Assembly: GCA_026196225.1 (NCBI GenBank)
Contig: JAPHRD010000002.1
Span: 1 to 34,181 of the forward strand
Source of the DNA: Motiliproteus sp.
GTDB taxonomy: Bacteria > Pseudomonadota > Gammaproteobacteria > Pseudomonadales > Balneatricaceae
Direction of reading: 5' to 3'
DNA: 34,181 nt
Positions 8,652-16,582 of the stretch are shown piece after piece. Position numbers and translations under genes: made by a program. How positions within the stretch are numbered: position 1 is the stretch's first letter; the number at the start of each line of letters is the position of its first letter. The notes below the pieces were generated by a model. That model worked only from the letters and a program-made list of their open reading frames with translations, did not search any database and was not told where the DNA came from.

Positions 8652-9239
8652 CTAAGCGCTGAGCTCGGCGGCAGCGGGACTAAACGCCGTTGCCTCATCA
8701 AAAGCTGCCTGGGCGGCGACTACGTTAGCCTCGCCCACCTTGCCTGGGAACTTCTTGCGGATAGCGGTGAGCACCGATTCCAGTTCCAGTTCGCCACTGG
8801 CTCGAGCCAGACCGGCGATCATGGCGGCGTTGGGTGACGGTCGCCCCACGTGCTGTACCGCCAGGTCGGTGGCGGCTACGGTCCAGACATGACCGGGGGG
8901 GAGTTTGGCGGCGGCTTCTTCAATGCCCAGCTCTTCAAGACTACGGGCGGTATTGACGATTAGATAACCGTCGGCTTTGAGGCCGGCAAAAACATCGATG
9001 GAGTGAAATAGAGAGGGGTCTTGCACTAATAGCGCGTCGGGTTCCAAAACCGGTTCGCGAAGTCGAATTTCTTTGCTGTCTATACGGCAGAAGGCAACAA
9101 CGGGAGCTCCCATTCGCTCAGATCCGAAACTTGGAAATGCCTGAGCATGTTTGTCTTCTAGAAAGGCTGCTACTGAGAGCATTTCCGCACCGGAAACCGC
9201 TCCCTGTCCACCACGTCCGTGGATACGTACCTGAAACAT
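8652..9239 (-). CDS. porC: 2-oxoacid (pyruvate) oxidoreductase, gamma subunit
   Basis: A 195-residue protein and first gene of the four-gene minus-strand operon (gamma, alpha, beta, flavoprotein). It begins with the hallmark HGRGGQGAVSGAEML, followed by FPSFGSERMGAPVVAFCRI, both diagnostic of the gamma subunit family that contributes to CoA binding. The ATG at 9239 has GGAGGA 8 bases upstream. The Ala/Glu-rich C-terminus (about 180-195) is a short variable tail. No separate delta ferredoxin gene is present in the operon; the ferredoxin function appears to be fused onto the flavoprotein. Confidence 0.92.
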   Translation of the reverse strand: MFQVRIHGRGGQGAVSGAEMLSVAAFLEDKHAQAFPSFGSERMGAPVVAFCRIDSKEIRLREPVLEPDALLVQDPSLFHSIDVFAGLKADGYLIVNTARSLEELGIEEAAAKLPPGHVWTVAATDLAVQHVGRPSPNAAMIAGLARASGELELESVLTAIRKKFPGKVGEANVVAAQAAFDEATAFSPAAAELSA

Positions 9240-9664
9240 CGGCTACTGTCCTCCGAAAACAGTATTGTTGTTCTTGGATGCTTATCTCCAAAAACGGAGA
9301 TCAAACACCCTGCGAGTACCGCAAAGTTCGAACTATCTCCTTTATCCGTGCCAGCCTGTGGCTGGAGGTTACTGTTTAGCCAACCCTGAATATTTGTTGT
9401 TAACGGCATGCCGGGTTGTGTTCAGGTCTATCAAATGCCGTTCAGTGGTTGCGCTTCTGAGCTATTATTATTTGTTATTATACGTGCAATCCCCTACATA
9501 AATTGTGGGGTTGTGAATGGTCATCCTAGACCCATTCGTTCATTATGCCAATGACTAGTTGTTTATTTAGTTTGTGCTAATTGTTTTATTGTCAATAAAT
9601 GCGAAATATCGCTCCTATGGCCCGTATCATGGGCATAAATCGGTTTTACCAGTGTTCCAATATT
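9240..9664. other. 425-base divergent intergenic region between porC and arfB
   Basis: I find no credible gene here. For the minus-strand operon the region holds a TATAAT at 9477-9482 (read on the minus strand) without a convincing -35 box, and a small perfect hairpin at 9284-9301 (ATCTCC and GGAGAT, 6-base loop) in the presumed leader. A second bulged hairpin (CCCC-T-ACA with TGTGGGG, about 9491-9510) is next to the TATAAT. Any control of the operon by an oxygen- or redox-sensing regulator would act here, but I see no clear FNR-type TTGAT-N4-ATCAA box. Confidence 0.4.
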
Positions 9665-10081
9665 ATGGCTCTTCAAATCTCTAACCATGTCACCATCCCA
9701 GATTATCAGCTTGAGATATCTGCTATCCGAGCCCAAGGAGCGGGGGGGCAAAACGTCAACAAAGTATCGACGGCAATCCATCTGCGTTTTGATATTCGCC
9801 ACTCCTCGCTGCCGGATTTTTATAAAGAACGATTATTGACACTCTCGGATCAACGCATCAGTAGCGACGGTATTATCGTTATCAAGGCACAGAGTTTTCG
9901 CAGCCAGGAAAAAAATCGGGAAGATGCACTGGAACGGCTGAAACAGCTTATTCTCAAAGCGACTGCGGTACAAAAAGCCCGGCGGGCTACTAAACCCACC
10001 CGCAGCTCGCAACGTAAGCGTATGGATAGCAAAACCAAACGGGGTAAACAGAAGGCTCTTCGTGGTAAAGTATCCGACTGA
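9665..10081 (+). CDS. arfB: Peptidyl-tRNA hydrolase ArfB (ribosome rescue)
   Basis: A 138-residue release-factor-like protein that frees ribosomes stalled on non-stop mRNA. The catalytic GGQ is at 27-29 ([12 protein letters not shown]). The stretch [20 protein letters not shown] matches E. coli ArfB (YaeJ) closely. The basic C-terminal tail ([22 protein letters not shown]) is the part known to enter the empty mRNA channel. I chose ATG 9665 because the protein then begins exactly like E. coli ArfB (xISxHVxIPD). No Shine-Dalgarno is seen before it. Upstream in-frame starts at 9599 and 9617 would add residues with no counterpart in the family. Confidence 0.94.
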   Translation: MALQISNHVTIPDYQLEISAIRAQGAGGQNVNKVSTAIHLRFDIRHSSLPDFYKERLLTLSDQRISSDGIIVIKAQSFRSQEKNREDALERLKQLILKATAVQKARRATKPTRSSQRKRMDSKTKRGKQKALRGKVSD

Positions 10082-10108
10082 TTTTTTAGAGCAATTGGAC
10101 GTGGGTAA

Positions 10109-10465
10109 ATGGCAAAGAAACGAGATGGTGGCCTGGTTTTCTCTACCGAATTTGGTCGGATGTGTCCGGATTGTGGAAAGGCCCAGGCAGAATGTGCCTG
10201 TAAGCAGGATTCTGTTCCTGAAGGCGATGGAATCGTCCGGGTTAGCCGCGAAACCAAGGGCCGTAAAGGTAAAGGGGTGACCTTAATAACCGGTGTGTTA
10301 CTGCCGGCAGCAGAGCTGAAAGCGCTGGCGAAAAAGCTTAAACAACGTTGCGGCACCGGTGGTGCAGTAAAAAACGGTGTTATAGAGATTCAGGGCGATC
10401 AACGAGACCTGATGGTAGAGGAGCTTGGCAAGCAGGGGTTTAAGGTCAAAAAAGCGGGGGGGTGA
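10109..10465 (+). CDS. yciH: SUI1/eIF1-family translation factor YciH
   Basis: A 118-residue protein of the SUI1 family. A short N-terminal zinc-type CPDCGK...CAC segment (about 19-31) precedes the SUI1 fold (about 40-116), with the basic loop [16 protein letters not shown] and the conserved [19 protein letters not shown]. coli YciH resembles archaeal/eukaryotic IF1 and has been studied as an initiation-accuracy or stress-related factor. It starts 27 bases after arfB, so the two may share a transcript; both act on the ribosome. The ATG follows a weak GTGGG element. Confidence 0.93.
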   Translation: MAKKRDGGLVFSTEFGRMCPDCGKAQAECACKQDSVPEGDGIVRVSRETKGRKGKGVTLITGVLLPAAELKALAKKLKQRCGTGGAVKNGVIEIQGDQRDLMVEELGKQGFKVKKAGG

Positions 10466-10589
10466 TATTTCCTTGTATATCGCTAAGACGGCAGGCAGAG
10501 ATTGTATAAAATCTGCGGAGACCTAATGGGTGAATAGGTGAATCCATACTATGGTTATTGAGTAATCTCTCAACTTTTGGATAAGTCGC

Positions 10590-11864
10590 GTGCCTAACGA
10601 CCAGCTGAAAAGTAATTTTGTCGATGTATTTGATGCAGCATCTACTAGTCTGGCCATTATTGAGCAGCAACCGGATGACCAGTTCTATCTGATTAATTCC
10701 AATCACGCCTTTAACCGTCTGCCTGTGAATCCTGGAACGGATTGGCCGTGTCTGATATCCACTGTTTTTGATAGTGTCCAAACAGCCCTGTTAGATTCTG
10801 TTATGGCTAAAGCGCTGCAATCGGGCTTCCCAGAAGAAGTGGAGCTGGCTCTGGACTGTGAAGAGGACCTGCAGTGGTGGCGTATGGTTGCTTCGCCGTT
10901 TTCAGATGTTACACAGGGCAACGCCAGAATATTACTCAGTTGTTACGATATTACCGTCAAGAAACGATTGGATTTGAATCGTGAGCGGGTACTGTCGCGG
11001 ATGGAACAGATCGTCGATTCAGCCTATGACGGCATGTTGATCTTTGACCGTGATTTGCGTGTCGAGTATAGCAACAGCGCAGTAGAACGTATGTTTGGCT
11101 ACAGCTCTGATGAAATGCTGTTGATGCCTCTGGAGGATTTAATACCGGCCCGCTTTCGAGGTCGCCATCAGGAGTATGTGAAATCATTTTTAGGGTCATC
11201 TCATCGAGCTAAGTTAATGGAGCAGAGGGCTCCGGTAACCGCATTGCGTAAAGACGGAACGGAGATCCCGGTGGAGATCTCTATCTCGAAATTTGAGATG
11301 GAGGGTCTGCAGATGGTGACGGCGATTGTGCGGGATACGACTCAGCGTGCAGAGATGATGAAAGAACTGCGCAGAGCCGCCTACGAAGATCCGCTCACCG
11401 GTATCTATAACCGCCGCCATATGTCCCGCATCATGCACAGAGAATTGCAGCGAGTTCAGCGTTTTGATCGCTATTTCTCGGTGATGATGATCGATCTGGA
11501 TCACTTCAAGAAGATTAACGATACCTACGGTCATGCCATTGGTGATGAGCTGCTGATGGCTTTTGTAGCCAAGGTTAAGCAGGTTACCCGTTCGGTGGAT
11601 GTGTTTGGCCGTTGGGGTGGAGAAGAGTTCATCTTGCTGTTGCCAGAAACCCGGGCAGAAGATGCTGAAGTGGCCGCTGAGAAAATACGCAGTAATCTTC
11701 GTGGCGATAAAGAATCGCAGGATGAGCTTTATGGTTTGACCGCTAGTTACGGAATTGCCCAGGTTGATCAACAGGAGCAGACAATCGAATCGATCCTCGA
11801 AAGGGTCGATGCTGCACTTTATCAGGCCAAGTCTGATGGCCGTGACTGTATTCGTCGCCGTTAA
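10590..11864 (+). CDS. Diguanylate cyclase with PAS sensor domains (PAS-like, PAS, GGDEF)
   Basis: A 424-residue soluble protein predicted to make cyclic di-GMP. The N-terminal 1-125 looks like a weak PAS fold. A clear PAS lies at about 133-252 (DGMLIFDRDLRVEYSNSAVERMFGYSSDEM, then the RKDGTEIPVEIS core). The GGDEF domain (about 262-424) contains DPLTGIYNRR, MIDLDHFKKINDTYGH and active-type GGEEF at 343-347. The I-site RSVD at 334-337 is intact, so feedback by cyclic di-GMP is expected, unlike the cyclase at 2451. The start is GTG 10590, with GGAT about 8 bases upstream; no ATG in frame is better. No transmembrane segment, so the signal is intracellular. Confidence 0.91.
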   Translation: MPNDQLKSNFVDVFDAASTSLAIIEQQPDDQFYLINSNHAFNRLPVNPGTDWPCLISTVFDSVQTALLDSVMAKALQSGFPEEVELALDCEEDLQWWRMVASPFSDVTQGNARILLSCYDITVKKRLDLNRERVLSRMEQIVDSAYDGMLIFDRDLRVEYSNSAVERMFGYSSDEMLLMPLEDLIPARFRGRHQEYVKSFLGSSHRAKLMEQRAPVTALRKDGTEIPVEISISKFEMEGLQMVTAIVRDTTQRAEMMKELRRAAYEDPLTGIYNRRHMSRIMHRELQRVQRFDRYFSVMMIDLDHFKKINDTYGHAIGDELLMAFVAKVKQVTRSVDVFGRWGGEEFILLLPETRAEDAEVAAEKIRSNLRGDKESQDELYGLTASYGIAQVDQQEQTIESILERVDAALYQAKSDGRDCIRRR

Positions 11865-11957
11865 ATCCTAATGTCTTCATATAGGCGCAATTAGCTATTT
11901 ACCCTTATTGAATATTAAGTTTATATTTACCTTGGTGTGTTGAGGGAGTAGTGATTT

Positions 11958-12173
11958 ATGGCGTGGGTAGAGTTGGTTCCAATCGGACTGATTTTATTGT
12001 TGGTCGCCTGGATTTTTCTCAGACCCTACCCGGGTGCCCCAAAGTCATCAACAGATTCATCCTCTCAAGATTCATCTGACCCATCTAAAACAGATCTGGC
12101 TAAAACAGATTCGGCGAAGGACGCTGGCAGAGCTGCACAGAAAAATGCAGAACTAGACGAGGACAAGGAATGA
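11958..12173 (+). CDS. Small single-pass membrane protein, coupled to the downstream protease
   Basis: A 71-residue protein I do not recognise. One N-terminal transmembrane helix (about 5-22, LVPIGLILLLVAWIFL) is followed by a low-complexity hydrophilic tail rich in Ser, Asp, Lys and Ala (SSTDSSSQDSSDPSKTDLAK). Its stop overlaps the start of the protease gene as ATGA (12170-12173), a classic sign of translational coupling, so the two probably act together. A GAGGGAG about 10-15 bases upstream serves as ribosome site. The tail could be a flexible tether; function unknown. Confidence 0.7.
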   Translation: MAWVELVPIGLILLLVAWIFLRPYPGAPKSSTDSSSQDSSDPSKTDLAKTDSAKDAGRAAQKNAELDEDKE

Positions 12174-13318
12174 GAGCGAGACGACGATGGTTTGTCGTAC
12201 TATTGAGTGTCTGTGTACTGCTGTCCAGCGGTGTGGTCTCTGCTGCAAAAATTTATAAATACAAAGATGCCAACGGTCGCTGGCAGTTCAGCGACAAGCC
12301 GATTACGGCCGATCAGAAAAAGAATCAGCCCAAGCCTAAATTACCTCCTCCGTTGCCCTTATCGTCTGGGGATCAGCCCGATGACGCTGCACAATCAACC
12401 GATAATCAGATAAACAAGCAGGATCTTTATTCGGCTCTGGAGAAGCGTTTTCAACCCAGAAATCCGATCGAAAGAGTGACGCTGTCAGTGGTCTCCGTAG
12501 AAACCGCTATGGGTGTAGGGTCGGGATTTTTTGTGACTGACGATGGCTATATCCTCACTAACAAACATGTCATTCGGCCAACTAACAGCAGTGCCTGGAA
12601 ACAGACCAAGTCGAAACTGGGTTCAACCAAAAAGGAGTTGGATAAACGGGAAAGCTGGCTGAAGAAGGAGAAGCAGCGGCTGGCAAAAATGTCGGTGGAA
12701 CTGCAACAGTATCGTCAACGGATCGAAAGTGCTGGCAAAGGGAATCTAAAAACTACAGCGGCTTCCGATTATCAGGTGATGCAAGGGCGATATGAATACT
12801 GGATCAAGGAGTACGACCGGGTTAACGCCAGCTATAAGAAGAACAGCAAAGCCTATGAAAAAGCCCGATCTCAATTCAGTATCAGAACCAGTACCGCGAA
12901 ACTGGCCCGCAGTTTCAAAATCTACCTGAAAGATGACTCCACGCTGCAGGCGCGATTGGTGGAGGTGAGTGCGGATCATGATTTGGCTTTGCTGAAAGTG
13001 GACGATTATCGCACCCCGTATTTGCAGGGCTACAGTGGAGCTTTGGCCCAAAGCGCCAAAGTCTATGCGATCGGCAGTCCATTGGGGCTCCGAGATTACG
13101 TTACTGCCGGAATTGTTACCCGGGTGCAGAGTGATGCCATTATAACCGATACCCAAATCTTACCTGGCAACAGTGGCGGACCTTTGGTGACCGAAGAGGG
13201 TGAGGTAGTGGGTATCAACACCCTAAAAATGTTTAAAACATCCGTGAACTCTGCCGGCTTCGGTGTTGCCATCCCGTTACGGATGGCCAAGCAGGCGTTC
13301 AAGGATCGTTTGCCCTAA
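12170..13318 (+). CDS. Exported trypsin-like serine protease with DUF4124 domain and long helical insert
   Basis: A 382-residue secreted protease. Signal peptide about 1-25 (WFVVLLSVCVLLSSGVVSAA). A DUF4124 motif follows directly (KIYKYKDANGRWQFSDKP, about 27-44), then a Pro-rich linker. The S1C/HtrA-like core has His133 (ILTNKHVI), Asp271 (DHDLALLKVD) and Ser335 (LPGNSGGPLV). Between His and Asp, about residues 140-245 form a Lys/Glu/Gln-rich stretch (KKELDKRESWLKKEKQRLAK, YEYWIKEYDRVNASYKKNSK) predicted to be helical or coiled-coil. Ordinary trypsin-like proteases have only a short loop here. No PDZ domain follows. The gene is coupled to the 71-residue membrane protein. It likely acts in the periplasm; substrate unknown. 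Confidence 0.88.
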   Translation: MRARRRWFVVLLSVCVLLSSGVVSAAKIYKYKDANGRWQFSDKPITADQKKNQPKPKLPPPLPLSSGDQPDDAAQSTDNQINKQDLYSALEKRFQPRNPIERVTLSVVSVETAMGVGSGFFVTDDGYILTNKHVIRPTNSSAWKQTKSKLGSTKKELDKRESWLKKEKQRLAKMSVELQQYRQRIESAGKGNLKTTAASDYQVMQGRYEYWIKEYDRVNASYKKNSKAYEKARSQFSIRTSTAKLARSFKIYLKDDSTLQARLVEVSADHDLALLKVDDYRTPYLQGYSGALAQSAKVYAIGSPLGLRDYVTAGIVTRVQSDAIITDTQILPGNSGGPLVTEEGEVVGINTLKMFKTSVNSAGFGVAIPLRMAKQAFKDRLP

Positions 13319-13377
13319 TGATGGATTCCTATTGATTTTATTTATGCTGACATTTATCTGTTTAGTCATCTTCAAGC

Positions 13378-13444
13378 TGATCCCCCATGGATCCAGTATC
13401 AGCTATCCCCTCATGCTAATTAGCGATGAAATCCCGGGGGATCA
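13378..13444 (+). promoter_or_regulatory. Inverted repeat that could mask the ribosome site of the EthD-like gene
   Basis: TGATCCCCC (13378-13386) and GGGGGATCA (13436-13444) are perfect 9-base inverted repeats about 49 bases apart. The right arm contains the Shine-Dalgarno GGGGGA and ends one base before the ATG at 13445. If transcribed, the pairing would occlude initiation. Seen in sequence; a regulatory role is inference. Confidence 0.35.
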
Positions 13445-13756
13445 ATGATCAAAGTTACCGTTCTCTACCCGCTCATCGAAGATGGTCATTTTGATATGGA
13501 ATACTACCTTCAGTGCCATATTCCCATGGTTGAAGAGCGCATGGGGGATGCTCTGATCCGGGTCTCCGTTGAAGAAGGAATTGCTGGTGCAGCTCCAGGT
13601 TCCCCTGCCTCATTTGTAGCCATCGGCCATCTTTACTTTGAATCCGTTGAAGATTTTCAGCATGCCTTCGGGCCTCACGCCGATGTCATACTCTGTGACA
13701 TGCCCAACTACACTAATGTACGGCCGACCATCCAGATCAGTACCCTGAGGCTCTAA
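13445..13756 (+). CDS. EthD family protein
   Basis: A 103-residue protein of the EthD dimeric alpha+beta barrel family, which includes small oxygenase- or cyclase-like enzymes and a protein needed for ETBE breakdown. Visible family features are IKVTVLYPL at the start, the YYLQCHIPMVEERMG segment holding the conserved His, and the aromatic-rich LYFESVEDFQHAFGPH. A strong GGGGGA precedes the ATG by 4 bases. It lies 26 bases upstream of the GFA-type gene on the same strand and may share a transcript with it. Substrate unknown. Confidence 0.83.
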   Translation: MIKVTVLYPLIEDGHFDMEYYLQCHIPMVEERMGDALIRVSVEEGIAGAAPGSPASFVAIGHLYFESVEDFQHAFGPHADVILCDMPNYTNVRPTIQISTLRL

Positions 13757-13791
13757 GCTTCGAATTTTTCAAATAACTTGGAGTGGATGAT

Positions 13792-14262
13792 ATGACTCGT
13801 AACACTGGAGATAGCAGCAAAATCGGAGCTGAAGATGATCTGGCCAAAGTTACGGGAAGCTGTTTGTGCGGTGGCGTTCGCTATCAAATCTCTGGACCAA
13901 TCAGTACATTCCAATTTTGTCATTGCTCACGTTGTCGCAAGGTTACCGGCAGCGCCCATGCCAGCAATATGTTTGTGTCTCCGGAGCATTTTCAGTGGCT
14001 ACAAGGTGAAGCCTTGGTTCAGCGCTTCGAACCGCTAGACACCCGTCATTTTGCCACCTGCTTCTGCCGCCAGTGTGGTTCTAATCTTCCCTGGATGAAT
14101 AAGGGGGGAACCCTGATGATCGTCCCGGCCGGCTGCTTGGATCAAGATCCTGAAATTAGGCCTCAGCAGAATATCTTCTGGGATTCAAAAGCCCCCTGGT
14201 ATCAAGGGGTGGAACAACTGCCTTTTCACGATCAGTTACCCCCTCGAAAAAAACACCGTTGA
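13792..14262 (+). CDS. GFA/CENP-V family zinc-binding protein
   Basis: A 156-residue member of the family that includes glutathione-dependent formaldehyde-activating enzyme. The zinc ligands are visible in order: GSCLCGGVRY, FCHCSRCRKVTGS and CFCRQCGSNLPW. I chose ATG 13792 with GGAG 8 bases upstream rather than the GTG at 13783. The family is broad; many members are not formaldehyde enzymes, so only the fold and zinc binding can be stated. The upstream EthD-like gene hints at shared metabolism of a small organic compound (inference). Confidence 0.88.
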   Translation: MTRNTGDSSKIGAEDDLAKVTGSCLCGGVRYQISGPISTFQFCHCSRCRKVTGSAHASNMFVSPEHFQWLQGEALVQRFEPLDTRHFATCFCRQCGSNLPWMNKGGTLMIVPAGCLDQDPEIRPQQNIFWDSKAPWYQGVEQLPFHDQLPPRKKHR

Positions 14263-14434
14263 GACCGGTTTGGCGCTATCTATTCGTCGCCATCTCGATC
14301 ATTTGTCTAGAATACTAGCTAGAGCTTCGGTTTCGTCGGCCAAATTTCGTTCATACTAAAGTGGTGGGTGCCTGCGAATTCTGTTAGCGTGCGCACACTT
14401 TAATAATAATTGACGAAATAATAATCAAGCGTCT

Positions 14435-16483
14435 ATGGCTAACAGCGAAGTTACCCAGACTCTCTCTCCAGCTCAGTTGAGTCAGCTCCAGGATTACCTG
14501 GGTATCAACCTCGTCGTATTGCAAAACATCTGCGATACGGTGTCTCAGCGGGTACCTTGCGATATATCCATCATGGCTGCAGGGGGGGTTATCGTAGCGT
14601 CCTCCATTCCGGGCCGTCTTGGCAATACACATGAGGGCGCAGCCCGAATACTTCGCGGTGAATTGCCCTGTCTTGATGTCAGTGCTGAGATGGAAAGGCG
14701 ATCAGCGGTGATGCTTGAAGGGTGCAATCAACCGGTCGAGCTCGATGGCACCCGTATCGCATCTGTAGGAATCACCGCACCGCTGGCCCGCGCCCAAGAA
14801 TACGCCTCCATTGTGCAGATCTGTATCGAACAGATGTTGCAGGCTCACCTCGCTAACTGGCGAAACAATCAGCAACTCTCTGCTGAGGTTAAGCAAACCC
14901 GACAAGCACTCCGAGATGAAAACGCAGAAAAACAGATAGTAAAAGCCTCTTTGCTTCGCAGCGAACAGCGATTGCGAGAGATTTCAGATTATATGTTTGA
15001 CTCAATCTGGGAAACCGACGCCGATCATCGTTTCAGCTACGTCACCGAAAGTATGATGGACTGTCTTGGTATGCGTATCGAGGATGTGGTGGGTAAAACA
15101 CGCTGGGAGGTGATGGAGCCCTTCCTGATCAATCAGGACGAAAATTCCTGGCGTCAGCACCGTGAAGATATGCAAAACCATCGCAACTTTCGCGATTTCT
15201 CCTATACCCTGAAAACCCCGCGGGGGGAGATCAAACACCTGTTGATCAGCGGTAAAGCGATCTACGGCGAACAGAATACATTTGTTGGTTATCGGGGTGC
15301 CGCAAAAGATGTGACTCACCACCATGATATCCAGGAAGCATTGCGAGAGAGTGAGACCCGTTTCAAGAATATCGCGGAGTCTTCATCAGATTGGATCTGG
15401 GTGATGGATGAGCGTCTGCGCTTCAATTATATCTCTGATCGTTTCTTCGAAATCACCGGTCTTCAGTTGGATGACATCATCGGTAAAACCCGTGGCGAAT
15501 TTGTCGGTGCGGATATCGTCGCGGCAGATCCGGAGAAGTGGCAGCTGCACTTTGAAGATCTCAGTCATTGGCGGCGCATCAAGGAGTTTGACTACCATGG
15601 CTATCGCCCGGACGGTCAACGCTACTGCATTAAAATAAACGGTTCTCCCTATTTTCGCTCCGACGGAAGTTTTGCCGGGTACCACGGTACGGGCACCGAT
15701 TACACTGAGCTCAATCACGCCAAAGAACAGTTGCTGAGAAACGAGAAACTCGCAGCCCTGGGAGGCATGGTGGCGGGGGTAGCCCACGAGATCAATACAC
15801 CCGTGGGCAACGCGCTGACAGCAGCTTCTCACTTCAAAGAGGAAAGTCTGCGAATTCACGGATTGATTGAAAGTGGTCAGCTGACCCGAAGTATGTTGCT
15901 TGCCCATTTGAAGGAATCGGAGGAGTCCACGGATATTCTGTTACAAAATCTAGGTCGAGCCATTCATCTGATCGATAACTTCAAACAGGTTGCGGTGGAC
16001 CAGAGCAGCGATCAGATTCGTAGCTTTAAACTGGCCCAATATATCGAGGGCGTCCATCTCAGTTTGCAGAGCCCGCTGAAGCAAGGTCGGCATCAGCTGT
16101 CGATCAACTGTGACCCTCAGTTGGAGCTGCATTCGGCTCCCGGAGCGCTTTATCAGGTTCTCTCAAACCTGGTGATGAACAGCATCACCCATGGCTTTGC
16201 CAACAGGCGTGAAGGATGTATGAATTTTGACGTATCCGAACACCCCCAGCTAATTCAAATCGATTATAGCGACAACGGTGTGGGGATGGACGAGGAGCAG
16301 AAAAGGCGGTTGTTCGAGCCGTTTTATACCACCCGACGAGGTAGCGGTAGCACGGGTCTGGGTATGTATCTGATCCACAACCTGGTTTACGAACGGCTTC
16401 AGGGCACAGTATGCTTTGAAAGTGATCTCGATAAAGGCGTAAGATTTACCCTTAAGCTGCCGAAAAGATTAGAAACCCGGTGA
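14435..16483 (+). CDS. Soluble sensor histidine kinase: sugar-diacid-type domain, two PAS, HisKA, HATPase
   Basis: A 682-residue kinase without transmembrane segments. Residues about 12-138 resemble the sugar-diacid recognition domain of CdaR regulators (ISIMAAGGVIVASSIPGRLG, NTHEGAARILRGE, VGITAPL). A short coiled coil (about 143-175) leads to two PAS domains (about 178-295 and 305-428), then an H-box with His451 (GVAHEINTPVGNALT), Asn582 in the N-box (LVMNSITHGF), DNGVGMD and GSTGLGMYL. The H-box is of the HPK4 kind. No receiver or response regulator gene adjoins, so it is an orphan. Downstream is a weak AACCCG/CGGGTT inverted repeat at 16474-16508 without a T-run. The ligand of the first domain is unproven. 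Confidence 0.91.
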   Translation: MANSEVTQTLSPAQLSQLQDYLGINLVVLQNICDTVSQRVPCDISIMAAGGVIVASSIPGRLGNTHEGAARILRGELPCLDVSAEMERRSAVMLEGCNQPVELDGTRIASVGITAPLARAQEYASIVQICIEQMLQAHLANWRNNQQLSAEVKQTRQALRDENAEKQIVKASLLRSEQRLREISDYMFDSIWETDADHRFSYVTESMMDCLGMRIEDVVGKTRWEVMEPFLINQDENSWRQHREDMQNHRNFRDFSYTLKTPRGEIKHLLISGKAIYGEQNTFVGYRGAAKDVTHHHDIQEALRESETRFKNIAESSSDWIWVMDERLRFNYISDRFFEITGLQLDDIIGKTRGEFVGADIVAADPEKWQLHFEDLSHWRRIKEFDYHGYRPDGQRYCIKINGSPYFRSDGSFAGYHGTGTDYTELNHAKEQLLRNEKLAALGGMVAGVAHEINTPVGNALTAASHFKEESLRIHGLIESGQLTRSMLLAHLKESEESTDILLQNLGRAIHLIDNFKQVAVDQSSDQIRSFKLAQYIEGVHLSLQSPLKQGRHQLSINCDPQLELHSAPGALYQVLSNLVMNSITHGFANRREGCMNFDVSEHPQLIQIDYSDNGVGMDEEQKRRLFEPFYTTRRGSGSTGLGMYLIHNLVYERLQGTVCFESDLDKGVRFTLKLPKRLETR

Positions 16484-16582
16484 GCAAGCTGATCTTGATG
16501 ATCGGGTTGAGGATCCACTGGTTTTTTGCAATCAAGCGGTAAACTATAAATATTAATCCATGACCAGACAGGATGGGTAGCT

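Noticed and set aside
9131-9501. Short open frames in the porC-arfB gap and over porC
   Set aside because: No ribosome sites, no homology and atypical composition; they are shadows of porC or non-coding sequence.
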